The notes: generated from the sequence alone by a model not told the origin. Positions 24,112 to 32,977 are shown, counted from the first letter of the stretch. The stretch is 64,000 nt of DNA from Defluviibacillus sp043739385 (GCA_043739385.1 JAYUED010000002.1:85555-149554); one strand, 5' to 3'. Made by a program: numbers and translations.

Positions 24112-24972
24112 CTAAATAGGTTTAATTTTCAACTGCATCCAGGCTGTCGTGGCCGCCTGGGGTTGGAGCACGCGCACGCCCAGCGCCACCAAAGCATCCA
24201 GCGGACGGACCACACCTAGGGCGTTGTTCACATGACTGACGGGTTCAATGGCGATGAAGTCTTTGCTGGGATGGGTAAACACCACCAGATGGCTCAGCGA
24301 CGACTGCACTTGGGTGTGAAGTTGGTCGTCCAGCAGGTGCAGCGTACCTTGCCAACCGTCAAAGCAGTGGTCTATTTCCAACGCTTGGCAGGCGCAATCC
24401 AGCCCAGCGGAGGCTTGCAACACCGTAGGTAATTTATCTTGGCTCATGGCCCAGCGGCCCTCAGCGTCGAAGCGAACCTGGCTACCAGGGCGTTTGACGA
24501 AAAATGGGTGCCAACCCAAACCTGCAGGTGCCGGGTGCGGGGCTAAATTGGTGACCTGCAAGGTCATCGCCACACATTGATCGTCCAGTAGAAAAGTCTG
24601 CTCGCAATTGAAAGCAAATGGCCACGCTGCATTTGGCTCGTGGGCGTAGCGCAAGGTGGCGGATGTACCGCTTACAGCCATCACCTCCCAAGTCCGCTCC
24701 CAGCCTACGCCGTGGATGGCGTGGGCTTCGGGTGCGAAGTTAGGAGATAAGGGGTAGACAGCATCGGCCCAGTGCAATTGCGCTTGTGCGATACGGTTGG
24801 AATACGGCACCAGCGTGTAGCAAGCACTGTGGCGCACGCTGCACAATGACGCGGCAGGCGTAGAACGCAGCACAGGCACATCACCCCACCATAGACCGGC
24901 GATGCAGCCGCCTAAGTCGGGCTGCAACGCTAGGCGCAAGGCGCCGTGTGCCAGTACCAAACCGACGGCCAT
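24112..24972 (-). CDS. Aldose 1-epimerase family protein, candidate sulfoquinovose mutarotase
   Basis: A 286-residue galactose-mutarotase-like beta-sandwich protein. Family features are YTLVPYSNRIAQAQLHW (active-site Arg), AIHGVGWERTWEV (catalytic His), GLGWHPFFVKR and FIAIEPVSHVNNAL with the catalytic Glu near the C-terminus. Its ATG overlaps the stop of the Gfo/Idh gene by one base, so the two are coupled. Sugar pathways that release an alpha-anomer and oxidise the beta-anomer usually include such an enzyme, and sulfoquinovose mutarotases belong to this family. Confidence 0.78.
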   Translation of the reverse strand: MAVGLVLAHGALRLALQPDLGGCIAGLWWGDVPVLRSTPAASLCSVRHSACYTLVPYSNRIAQAQLHWADAVYPLSPNFAPEAHAIHGVGWERTWEVMAVSGTSATLRYAHEPNAAWPFAFNCEQTFLLDDQCVAMTLQVTNLAPHPAPAGLGWHPFFVKRPGSQVRFDAEGRWAMSQDKLPTVLQASAGLDCACQALEIDHCFDGWQGTLHLLDDQLHTQVQSSLSHLVVFTHPSKDFIAIEPVSHVNNALGVVRPLDALVALGVRVLQPQAATTAWMQLKIKPI

Positions 24973-26096
24973 CAGTACCCCGCTGGTAGCACGTCGCTCA
25001 GGGCTACTGGCAGGCCAGTTGCTATGCTGCGGTGGGCGGCCAAGCCCGTCGCCACACTGCGCATTCCGTCCTCCAAACTGACCTCGGCCGGCAAGCCTTG
25101 ACGGATGGCGTTGGCAAACTTTTGATGCTCAATATACGACGCACCAAAGTGCTGTCCAGCATAGCGAATGTTGGTGTCCCACACCCGGCGCACCGCCACA
25201 CCCTTGCCGCTGCCCGAAGGTTCGCCCCAGACCTTGCGTGTGCCCCAGTCTTCGCGGCGACCATGGCGCAGCGTGAGCGAGGGAATCAGCGACTCCAGCT
25301 TGCCCTCATCACCCACCACTGTGACGTGTTCATTGTCCACCGAATTTTCAGCAAACATGCACAAATCCAGCATGGCACGGGCACCACTGGCGTATTCAAC
25401 GATGACGTAGGCGCTGTCCAGAATATCGGGTTGCTGACCGTTGTAGCGCTCGGTCAGATGGTTGACGCGTTGCTCACCAGAAGCGAACACGCGCACGGGC
25501 TTTTCTTGCAGAATGACGTCCATCAGGTTGAAGTAATGGCAGCACTTCTCGACCAGCGTGCCGCCGGTGTTGGCAGTGAAGCGGTTCCAGTCACCGACCT
25601 TGGGGTAGAAAGGCTCGCGGTGTTCGCGAATCGCCACCTGATGCAAACGCCCGACCGCTCCAGCATGGGCCATACGGATCATCTCGGCCACGGGAGGCAT
25701 GTAGCGGTATTCCTGCGCGACCCACACCAATGGAATGCGGCCCTTGGCTCTTTGCACCAAATCCAAGCAGTCTGGAATGGTGGTGCAAAGTGGCTTTTCG
25801 ATCAGCAAATGGGCCTTGCTAGGCAACGCAAAGCGCATCACATCGGCATGGGTGAAATTGGGTGTGGCGATGACTACGGCGTCACATAGCTCGCTATCGA
25901 GCAGGTCTTCAAAGCGCTCAAATAACCGAGGTGTGACGGCTGCGCCGCTGAGCAAGGCCGCAGCCGCCTGCAGGCCAGGTGCATGGGGGTCGGCCAGGGC
26001 CACAACCTCCGCACCGTCCAGCGCCTTGATATTTTCAATATGCTCGCGGCCCATACTGCCGCAACCGATGATGCCGTAGCGAATTTTCTGAATCAT
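24972..26096 (-). CDS. Gfo/Idh/MocA family protein, candidate NAD-dependent sulfoquinovosidase (GH188-like)
   Basis: A 374-residue protein with an N-terminal NAD-binding fold (YGIIGCGSMGREHIENI, residues 7-23), LLIEKPLCTT near 100 with the family Lys-Pro, VAQEYRYMPP, and a helix containing TGGTLVEKCCHYFNLMD with the family catalytic His near 195. Most relatives are annotated as sugar or inositol dehydrogenases. The family also contains NAD-dependent glycosidases, including a sulfoquinovosidase group (CAZy GH188), which oxidise, eliminate and re-reduce the sugar. Between a sugar importer and a mutarotase, with sulfolactate genes downstream, a glycosidase role is attractive. A plain dehydrogenase cannot be excluded. 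Confidence 0.7.
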   Translation of the reverse strand: MIQKIRYGIIGCGSMGREHIENIKALDGAEVVALADPHAPGLQAAAALLSGAAVTPRLFERFEDLLDSELCDAVVIATPNFTHADVMRFALPSKAHLLIEKPLCTTIPDCLDLVQRAKGRIPLVWVAQEYRYMPPVAEMIRMAHAGAVGRLHQVAIREHREPFYPKVGDWNRFTANTGGTLVEKCCHYFNLMDVILQEKPVRVFASGEQRVNHLTERYNGQQPDILDSAYVIVEYASGARAMLDLCMFAENSVDNEHVTVVGDEGKLESLIPSLTLRHGRREDWGTRKVWGEPSGSGKGVAVRRVWDTNIRYAGQHFGASYIEHQKFANAIRQGLPAEVSLEDGMRSVATGLAAHRSIATGLPVALSDVLPAGY

Positions 26097-26149
26097 GATG
26101 TTGAGTTTGAAAAGAAAAATAGGGAAAGGCTTAGCCGTTCTTAGCTTTT

Positions 26150-26980
26150 TTAGCCCTTAAGCCCGCCTTGCGTCAATCCACCGACCACGCGCTCCTGGAA
26201 GATCGCAATCAGTACTGCAATCGGCACGATCGCGACGATCAAAGCAGCAGAGATGATGGGCCAGGGAAAGCTGAACTCGCCTTGGTACAGGCTGATACCC
26301 ACAGGCAAGGTTCGCATGGTGGCACCGGAATTGAGTGAAAGAGCGAGCAAAAACTCGTCCCATGCGTTCACAAAAGCCAAGATGCCAGCGGTAAAGATAC
26401 CGGGAGCCGCCAATGGAACTACCACTTGCCACAGCGCGCCCATGCGGGTGCAACCATCGATCATGGCGGCGTTCTCAAGGTCTTTGGGAATGCTTTGGAA
26501 GAAGCTCACCAACACCAGCGTGCACACCGGCAAATTCAGCACTACATACGGCAATACCAGAGCGGTGTAGCTGTTAAGCAATCCCAGCGTGCGCATAGTC
26601 TCGAAAATCGGTACCAGCAACGTCACCAACGGAAACATGCTGGACGCGACGATGGCCGTCAAGATCATCTGCTTGTGCTTGAGGTTCAGCCGGGCGATAG
26701 CGTAGGCGGCAAAGGCGGCAACCAGCAAAGAAATAACAGTGGACACCAGCGCCACCCACAAGCTGTTACCTAAATAGCGCAGTAATGGCTGGTCGGTGAA
26801 CGCCTGAATGTAGTTTTGGAAAGTGGGGTTGTGCGGAAACCAGGTGATAGGCTTTTGCACCAATTCCACTTCTTTCTTCAGCGAGGTGAACAAAATCCAC
26901 ACCGCAGGGAAAAATCCGTTGAAGACCACCATCACTGCTGCTGCGATACGCAAGTTGGTGGAAGACCATATGTTTTTCAT
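26150..26980 (-). CDS. Sugar ABC transporter permease (MalG/UgpE type)
   Basis: A 276-residue integral membrane protein with about six transmembrane segments. The EAA motif is ENAAMIDGCTRMGALWQVVVPLAAPGI near residue 190, the ABC ATPase contact loop. The order of importer genes (ATPase, binding protein, permease, permease) is that of carbohydrate importers of the CUT1 class. Its ATG overlaps the stop of the partner permease as ATGA. Confidence 0.88.
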   Translation of the reverse strand: MKNIWSSTNLRIAAAVMVVFNGFFPAVWILFTSLKKEVELVQKPITWFPHNPTFQNYIQAFTDQPLLRYLGNSLWVALVSTVISLLVAAFAAYAIARLNLKHKQMILTAIVASSMFPLVTLLVPIFETMRTLGLLNSYTALVLPYVVLNLPVCTLVLVSFFQSIPKDLENAAMIDGCTRMGALWQVVVPLAAPGIFTAGILAFVNAWDEFLLALSLNSGATMRTLPVGISLYQGEFSFPWPIISAALIVAIVPIAVLIAIFQERVVGGLTQGGLKG

Positions 26981-27876
26981 GCTGAGCGTCCAATCCGCTT
27001 AAGGTAAAAGCCGGTGACCACCAAAGAGAGCAAGAACATACATACCGCCAGCGTAGAGCCGTAGCCCACATCAAGGTATTCGATGGTGGTTTTATGGATA
27101 AGCATCGACAGGGTTTCGGTGGAGTTCCCTGGCCCACCTTTGGTCATGGTGTAGGGAATATCAAAAGTTTGCAGCGCGGTTATCGTTCGAAAAATTAACG
27201 CCACGATGATGCTGGGCATCAGCATGGGAATCGTAATTTGCCAAAACTGTTGCCAGTGGCTCGCGCCATCCACCTCAGCGGCTTCGTACAGGGTTTTGGG
27301 GATCATTTGCAAGCCCGCCAACAAAATCAACGCCATGAAGGACGATGTTTTCCAGATGATGGTGATACAAATTGCTGCAAACGCCCAGTTGGGTTTGAGC
27401 AGCCACATAGTGGCTGATTCGCCGCCCAGACGTCGAACGACATCGTTGATAACACCGTATTCGGTATGGAAGAACCAAGCAAAAATCAACCCGCAAAAGC
27501 TCAGAGGTAAAGCCCACGGGAGCAGCAGCGCCAGGCGCACTGGCCACTTGCGCTTGAAAGGCAGGTTCGCCAGCATAGCCAGCCCCAGCCCCACCACCAA
27601 CGCACCAGGTACCGTGATGAGGGTGATGAGCAAGGTGTTTTTAGTAGCGTTCCAAAAATCAGCATCTTTGAAAACATCGGCGTAGTTGTCCCAGCCCACA
27701 AATTTAACGAGGCCAGAACCACCCGACAGGCGCAAGTCAAAGAAGCTGTTGTAAATCAACCGCCCAATCGGGTACGCCACAATCATTGCCAGCAGAGTGA
27801 ATGCAGGCGCCAGCAGCAGAATACCCAGCGTCTTTTCAGACGGGTCACGCACGTTGGTAAGCAGTTTGGCAAACAC
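26977..27876 (-). CDS. Sugar ABC transporter permease (MalF/UgpA type)
   Basis: A 299-residue permease with six transmembrane segments and the EAA loop YEAAEVDGASHWQQFWQITIPML near residue 205. It starts 10 bases after the binding-protein gene and overlaps the second permease by 4 bases. The N-terminus KTLGILLLAPAFTLLAMIVAYPI is usual for the CUT1 class. Confidence 0.88.
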   Translation of the reverse strand: MFAKLLTNVRDPSEKTLGILLLAPAFTLLAMIVAYPIGRLIYNSFFDLRLSGGSGLVKFVGWDNYADVFKDADFWNATKNTLLITLITVPGALVVGLGLAMLANLPFKRKWPVRLALLLPWALPLSFCGLIFAWFFHTEYGVINDVVRRLGGESATMWLLKPNWAFAAICITIIWKTSSFMALILLAGLQMIPKTLYEAAEVDGASHWQQFWQITIPMLMPSIIVALIFRTITALQTFDIPYTMTKGGPGNSTETLSMLIHKTTIEYLDVGYGSTLAVCMFLLSLVVTGFYLKRIGRSA

Positions 27877-27886
27877 GTGAATCCCC

Positions 27887-29149
27887 TCAGCGCATGATGC
27901 GATTCAGGCGGCCTTCAATCTCAGCCACGCCTTCAGCAGACGTTTTTGTGCGGGCCAGCACAGCACTGGTGGTGGTGCGAATCACATCACTCACTTCACC
28001 GTAACGCGCACTAATGGGGCGACTTTGCCCAGCCACAACTACGGCTGCAGCATCCTTGAACCATGGCACTTCTTTCACCACATCAGGGTCGGTATAAACG
28101 CTTTGGACGGTGGGCAACAGCGAGCCTTCCTTTGCCAGGAATTTGGATGAAGCTGGCGAAGAAATGAACTGCACGATCTTGGCCGCTGTGACCTTGTTTT
28201 TGCTGAACGCACTCACCGCCCACTGCCACCCGCCCACGCAGGTGGCGCTCTTTCCACCGGCCATAGCGGGCAATGGCATCACACCGACTTTGCCTTTGAC
28301 GGTACTGTCCGCGTCGTCTTTAAACCGATCCCACGCAAAACCCCAGTTAATGCCGAACACCACCTGCCCGGCCTTGAACTCGTTCACGGTATCAGGCGTT
28401 TTGACTTCAGCAATGTTCTTTTTAGCAACACCCTGGTCAACCAGGTTCAGCCACATGTCCATGCCTTTGGTAGCGGCTGCTTTGTCCAGCGTCATCTTGC
28501 CAGCTGCATCGTTGAAGGCCTTACCCTGACTCCAGTAAGGGAGCATGAAGGTGCAGACTGCGCCTTCAATCGGGGCACCCTGAAAGCTCACGCCTTGCAG
28601 GTTGGGGTTCTTTTCGCCCGCCATGATAGTTTTTGAGGCAGCGGCCAGTTCGTCCCAGGTTTTAGGTTCTTTGACGCCATATTTGTTCAGCAGGTCTTTG
28701 CGGTAATACATGAACATCGCATCCGCAAACGCAGGCATGGCAGCGAGCTTGCCGTTCACCACGTTGGCCGTGCTGTACACCGGCAGATAGGGCGCCAAAG
28801 CAGCTGGGCCACCGAGGTAAGCGTCCAGCGGCTCTAGCCACCCGGCAGACATGTACTGCGCTGGGTTGACGATGTCGATCATGTAGATGTCGATAGTGGC
28901 GTCTTTGGCGTTCAGCACCGTGCTGAGGTACTGGCGCTGCAGCTCGGAGGTAGCACCGCCTGTTTCCATGTCGATTTTGACGTTGGGGTTTTGCTTTTGG
29001 TACTCGTCAAACAGCTTGCGCATCAGGTCAGGGCGCTGGTTTTGTCCGCCTGAAAAGATGCGCACTGTAGTTTGTTGGGCCAAGGCAATGTGGGTGGCAG
29101 AGGCGCAGGCTAAGGCAGCCAGAACCTGAATTGCAGTACGTTTTTGCAT
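27887..29149 (-). CDS. Sugar ABC transporter substrate-binding protein (UgpB/MalE type)
   Basis: A 420-residue extracytoplasmic solute-binding protein family 1 member. The signal peptide ends at HIALAQ. The mature chain has a LFDEYQKQNPNVKIDMETG start, DIYMIDIVNPAQYMSAGWLEPLD, FADAMFMYYRKDLLNKYG and CVGGWQWAVSAFSKN. This fold binds mono- to trisaccharides and glycosyl-glycerols; SmoF, the sulfoquinovosyl-glycerol binder of Agrobacterium, is of the same class. The ATG has a GGAG site upstream. Ligand specificity cannot be read from sequence. Confidence 0.87.
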   Translation of the reverse strand: MQKRTAIQVLAALACASATHIALAQQTTVRIFSGGQNQRPDLMRKLFDEYQKQNPNVKIDMETGGATSELQRQYLSTVLNAKDATIDIYMIDIVNPAQYMSAGWLEPLDAYLGGPAALAPYLPVYSTANVVNGKLAAMPAFADAMFMYYRKDLLNKYGVKEPKTWDELAAASKTIMAGEKNPNLQGVSFQGAPIEGAVCTFMLPYWSQGKAFNDAAGKMTLDKAAATKGMDMWLNLVDQGVAKKNIAEVKTPDTVNEFKAGQVVFGINWGFAWDRFKDDADSTVKGKVGVMPLPAMAGGKSATCVGGWQWAVSAFSKNKVTAAKIVQFISSPASSKFLAKEGSLLPTVQSVYTDPDVVKEVPWFKDAAAVVVAGQSRPISARYGEVSDVIRTTTSAVLARTKTSAEGVAEIEGRLNRIMR

Positions 29150-29238
29150 GTTTGTCTCCGTTGAAAGTAGCGTGGGGGTAAATCGTTGGGGCTAAAGCGT
29201 GGGTGTAAAGCGCGCAGCACAACGCTGCGAAAGCGATC

Positions 29239-30312
29239 TCAGTGCAGTGCAGTGCCGGTCTGGCTGTCAAATAAATGCATATGCGCTTTGCTCAGGTAAA
29301 TCTGCACAGCGGTACCTGATGCCAAGTTAAAGCTGGCCGAGCAGCGCGCAACAAGCTCGATATCGCCCAAGCTGAACGTAACCAGTGTCTCTGCGCCCAA
29401 GGGCTCACTGAGGACAACTCGGGCATTCAAGGCGGCCGAGTCGGTGCCGCTAGCGTTCAGGGCAATGTTCTCTGGTCGGATACCAAACGTCATGGTTTGG
29501 GGTGGTGCACCAGGAATCAAACCTGCGGGCGCATCAAATGTGGCAGAACCCACGGTAATGCTCTGCCCATGTACCTTGCATGCCACTAAATTCATAGCAG
29601 GAGAACCCGTAAATCCCGCCACAAACACAGCGGCGGGTGCGTTATAAATGTCAGAAGGCGTGGCGTACTGCATGGTGTTGCCTGCGCTAAGCACGGCAAT
29701 GCGGTCGGCCAGCGTCATGGCCTCCACTTGGTCGTGCGTCACGTAAATGATGGTGGCCCCTAGGCGCTGATGCAGTTTTTTGATCTCAGTACGCATCTCT
29801 CCGCGCAGCTGCGCATCGAGATTGGACAGGGGTTCATCAAACAAAAACACTTTAGGCTGACGCACGATGGCGCGGCCAATCGCTACCCGTTGGCGCTGAC
29901 CGCCCGACAGCGCACCGGGCTTACGGTCCAACATGTGGTCAATACGAAGCAGCTTTGCAGCGTCCATCACGCGACGCTTGATTTCAGCCTCTTCGGTGCC
30001 ACGCAGACGCAGACCGAAGGCCATGTTGTCGTACAAACTTTTGTGCGGGTACAGCGCATAGTCCTGGAACACCATGGCAATGTCGCGGTTACGGGGGGGC
30101 TCGTCATTCACCCGTTTTCCGCCAATGTAAACATCCCCACTGCTGATGGTTTCCAACCCTGCGATCATGCGCAGCAGTGTGGATTTCCCACAACCAGACG
30201 GGCCCACAAAGACCACAAATTCACCATCTTTGATATGCAAATCAATACCGTGAATGACCTTGATTTTGCCATCGTACGATTTAGCGACCTGTTTGAGTTC
30301 TACATCTGCCAT
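29239..30312 (-). CDS. Sugar ABC transporter ATP-binding protein (UgpC/MalK type)
   Basis: A 357-residue ATPase: Walker A GPSGCGKST, Q-loop VFQDYALYPH, signature LSGGQRQRV, Walker B VFLFDEPLSNLD and switch His in YVTHDQVEAMTLADR. A C-terminal TOBE-type regulatory domain (about 240-350) includes GIRPENIAL. It energises the importer encoded by the next three genes. A strong AGGAG site precedes the ATG at 30312. Confidence 0.9.
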   Translation of the reverse strand: MADVELKQVAKSYDGKIKVIHGIDLHIKDGEFVVFVGPSGCGKSTLLRMIAGLETISSGDVYIGGKRVNDEPPRNRDIAMVFQDYALYPHKSLYDNMAFGLRLRGTEEAEIKRRVMDAAKLLRIDHMLDRKPGALSGGQRQRVAIGRAIVRQPKVFLFDEPLSNLDAQLRGEMRTEIKKLHQRLGATIIYVTHDQVEAMTLADRIAVLSAGNTMQYATPSDIYNAPAAVFVAGFTGSPAMNLVACKVHGQSITVGSATFDAPAGLIPGAPPQTMTFGIRPENIALNASGTDSAALNARVVLSEPLGAETLVTFSLGDIELVARCSASFNLASGTAVQIYLSKAHMHLFDSQTGTALH

Positions 30313-30381
30313 GTTTTCTCCTGCTCTTGTTGTACTTGCTGTGCTTGCAGTACTAGTTGTTCTTAATTACCGTCCGTTACC

Positions 30382-31179
30382 TCAGTAGCCTTGGCTGTGA
30401 ATCTTGATCTCTTGCGAGCGGATGGTAGACAAGATACTGGCGCAATTGCGCATCAGCAGGCCTAAATCAGAGGCGCAAGCAAGGTAATCAAAACCCAGCG
30501 CTCGGTAAGTAGCTACAGCTTCAGGCGTACCGCCCACCGTGCCGATAGGCTTGCCTAAAGCATGGCAGCGCTTGACGGCATCGCCCATCACGGCCAATAC
30601 CTCCGGATGCATCAGGTCGCCCACATGGCCCATGGCACCGCTCAAATCACCTGGCCCCATGAAGAGGGAATCCACACCCGGTACGCTGACGATCTCTTCC
30701 AGGCGCGCCATCGCATGGGGTGTCTCGATTTGCACGATCACGCCGATGCCGTCGTTCGCCACTTTGAAGTAGTCTTTCACCGTGCCAAAGCGAGAACCTC
30801 GGCTCATAGCAGCCATGCCGCGTACGCCTTGAGGCGCATATTTGGTAGCAGCCACAGCACGGCGGGCTTCTTCGCCGTCTTGTACGAAAGGAAATAACAC
30901 CGTCTGTACGCCCGCATCGAGTACGCGCTTGACCATCACCGTGTCGTTCCACGGCACACGGGTCACGGGCACCATGGGTGTACCGGCTACTGCTTGCAGC
31001 AGGTGGACCAAGTCCATCTGGTCCAACGGCGTGTGCTCCATATCGACCACAGCCCAATCAAAGCCTGCACAGCCAACAGCCTCGGCAATGACAGGGCTTG
31101 CGGACATGATCCAAGTACCCACTGGGTAGCCCACGGGCAGATCGGTGCGGGCCAGCAGGGAAAAGAAGGGGTTTTTCAT
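30382..31179 (-). CDS. HpcH/HpaI-type class II aldolase, candidate 2-keto-3,6-dideoxy-6-sulfogluconate aldolase
   Basis: About 265 residues with the HpaI aldolase layout: FDWAVVDMEHTPLD with the base His at 49, QIETPHAM with the metal-binding Glu, and FMGPGDLSGAMG with the metal-binding Asp. Such aldolases split 2-keto-3-deoxy acids into pyruvate and an aldehyde. The start ATG at 31179 overlaps the dehydratase stop as TGATG. Following an IlvD/Edd dehydratase, the natural substrate is a 2-keto-3-deoxy sugar acid. In the sulfo-Entner-Doudoroff pathway the aldehyde is 3-sulfolactaldehyde. A keto-deoxy-rhamnonate or galactarate aldolase is the alternative. Confidence 0.78.
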   Translation of the reverse strand: MKNPFFSLLARTDLPVGYPVGTWIMSASPVIAEAVGCAGFDWAVVDMEHTPLDQMDLVHLLQAVAGTPMVPVTRVPWNDTVMVKRVLDAGVQTVLFPFVQDGEEARRAVAATKYAPQGVRGMAAMSRGSRFGTVKDYFKVANDGIGVIVQIETPHAMARLEEIVSVPGVDSLFMGPGDLSGAMGHVGDLMHPEVLAVMGDAVKRCHALGKPIGTVGGTPEAVATYRALGFDYLACASDLGLLMRNCASILSTIRSQEIKIHSQGY

Positions 31180-32912
31180 CAAAATATCACCGGTTCGGGA
31201 AGGGCTTCAGGGCTTTGCAAAAAGTCGAAATCGCAGCCTTCGTGGGCCTGCGTCACATGCTGCTGATAGAGGCGCAGGTAGCCTCGTGGGGCAATGGCTG
31301 CGGGTTTGGGCAACGCGCTACGACGCAATGCCAGTTCATCGTCGCTGACGTGCAGGTGCAACTTGCGGTTGGCCAGATCCAGCTCAATCACATCGCCATT
31401 GCGGACCAAAGCGAGACAGCCACCCACAGCGCTTTCAGGCGAGATGTGCAACACGCAGGTGCCGTAGTGGGTACCACTCATACGGGCATCAGAGAGGCGC
31501 AACATGTCGCGCACACCAGCTTGCAGCAGTTTTTTAGGAATTGGCAAATTACCCCACTCGGGCATACCTGGCCCGCCCACAGGACCTGCATTGCGCAGCA
31601 CCAGCACGGTGTTGGCATCGCAGTCCAAATCAGGATCAGCCATAGCGGCCAACATTGCGGGTGGGTTGTCGAACACGAGGGCGCGTCCTTGGTGCTGCAA
31701 CAGACTGGGTGTTGCAGCGCTAGGTTTGATGACAGCGCCCTCAGGGGCCAGATTGCCGTGCAACACGGCCAGCGCGGTTTGCGCAACGGGCTTGTCCAGC
31801 GGGCGAATGACAGCATCGTCATGTACTTGAGCGGTGGCAATTTGCGCACCCATTGAGATGCCGTTTACCGTCAATTCGTCGAGCGACAAGTGCTGACCGA
31901 TGACGTTCATCAATGCAGACAGGCCACCGGCATAGTAAAAATCTTCCATCAACTTGTCGCCATTGGGGAATAAGTTGGCGATCACGGGGACATTACGACC
32001 CATAGCGTCCAAATCGCTCAAATTCAGCTCCACTCCGGCTCGGCGCGCCATCGCGATAAGGTGAACACAAGCGTTGGTAGACCCACCCAACGCCATTTGT
32101 ACCGCAAGTGCATTTTGGAAAGAGCCACGCGTCAAGATGCGCTTCGGGGTTAAATCTTCCCAGACCATTTCCACAATTCTCTGTCCGCAATCGGTCGCCA
32201 TACGGGTATGAGCTGAGTCCATCGCAGGAATAGAACTGGCACCGGGGAGCGTCAAGCCAAGCGCTTCAACGATGCTCGTCATGGTGGACGCCGTACCCAT
32301 GGTGTTGCAGGTGCCTGGCGCGCGGGTCATACGGCCTTCAAGCGATTGCAACTCTTTGGCGTCAATTTTTCCGGCTTGGAATTCATCCCAAAACATGCGG
32401 GTATGGGTGCCCGCGCCCACAGTTTTAGAAATCCCATTTTTGACATATCGGTCGTTCAGCATGAAGCCTGCAGGGCAAAACAGCATGGGAATGCCCACGC
32501 TGCACGCACCCATTACGGTACCAGGTGTGGTCTTATCGCAGCCCGCCAAAATCACCACACCATCGCAGGGTAGGCTGCGCAGCAGCTCTTCGACTTCCAT
32601 TGCCAGAAAGTTGCGGTACAGCATGCTGGTGGGCTTGACCATCACTTCGCCCAGGCTCATCGCAGGCAACTCCACCGGGAAAGCACCGGCCAGCAAAATG
32701 CCACGCTTAACCGCTTCAGCCCGCTCGCGCAAATGGGCATGACAGGGTGACAAATCACTCCACGTGTTCAGCACGGCAATGATCGGACGCTCCATCACGT
32801 CTTCACGCCGAATGCCTTGCTGCTGCATACGTTGGCGGTGCGCAAAGCCCCGCATACCGGCGTCCGAGAACCAGAGGCGGCTGCGCAATTCAGACAAAGT
32901 CTTTTTAATCAC
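31179..32912 (-). CDS. IlvD/Edd family sugar-acid dehydratase, candidate 6-deoxy-6-sulfogluconate dehydratase
   Basis: About 577 residues of the dihydroxyacid / phosphogluconate dehydratase family. Iron-sulfur ligand Cys are in SDLSPCHAH (about 57), LAGCDKTTPG (about 125) and GTCNTMGTAST (about 202). The C-terminal domain has SDARMSGTHYGTCVLHISPE, which matches sugar-acid dehydratases. The start is probably GTG at 32912; an ATG at 32951 lies inside the operator and is unlikely. It is the first gene of the long minus-strand string and diverges from the LacI gene. In sulfo-ED this family removes water from sulfogluconate. Arabinonate, xylonate or gluconate dehydratases are relatives. Confidence 0.8.
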   Translation of the reverse strand: MIKKTLSELRSRLWFSDAGMRGFAHRQRMQQQGIRREDVMERPIIAVLNTWSDLSPCHAHLRERAEAVKRGILLAGAFPVELPAMSLGEVMVKPTSMLYRNFLAMEVEELLRSLPCDGVVILAGCDKTTPGTVMGACSVGIPMLFCPAGFMLNDRYVKNGISKTVGAGTHTRMFWDEFQAGKIDAKELQSLEGRMTRAPGTCNTMGTASTMTSIVEALGLTLPGASSIPAMDSAHTRMATDCGQRIVEMVWEDLTPKRILTRGSFQNALAVQMALGGSTNACVHLIAMARRAGVELNLSDLDAMGRNVPVIANLFPNGDKLMEDFYYAGGLSALMNVIGQHLSLDELTVNGISMGAQIATAQVHDDAVIRPLDKPVAQTALAVLHGNLAPEGAVIKPSAATPSLLQHQGRALVFDNPPAMLAAMADPDLDCDANTVLVLRNAGPVGGPGMPEWGNLPIPKKLLQAGVRDMLRLSDARMSGTHYGTCVLHISPESAVGGCLALVRNGDVIELDLANRKLHLHVSDDELALRRSALPKPAAIAPRGYLRLYQQHVTQAHEGCDFDFLQSPEALPEPVIF

Positions 32913-32936
32913 AAGAGTTAAGTGGTTGTAGTTTTG

Positions 32937-32976
32937 TGTTACCGCTAACATTAACCGCTGTTGGCTACACTGTCAT
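32937..32976 (-). promoter_or_regulatory. LacI-type operator and promoter of the dehydratase operon
   Basis: TGTTACCGCTAACA (32937-32950) is a near-palindrome of LacI-family type. On the minus strand ATGACA (32976-32971) and TAATGT (32953-32948), 17 bases apart, form a possible promoter whose -10 box overlaps the operator. The same operator with one base changed lies before the porin gene at 34155-34168. Confidence 0.62.
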
Positions 32977-32977
32977 A

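Noticed and set aside
25032..25889. Open frame of 285 codons opposite the Gfo/Idh gene
   Set aside because: The minus-strand protein has complete family motifs; this frame has none and no ribosome site.
23277..32912. Alternative reading as an L-fucose, L-rhamnose or pentose non-phosphorylative pathway
   Set aside because: Not fully excluded. The enzyme families fit, but immediate linkage to sulfolactate genes in the same direction makes a sulfonated sugar more likely.
32913..32951. Earlier ATG for the dehydratase gene
   Set aside because: The ATG lies within the LacI-type operator; transcription probably begins near or after it.
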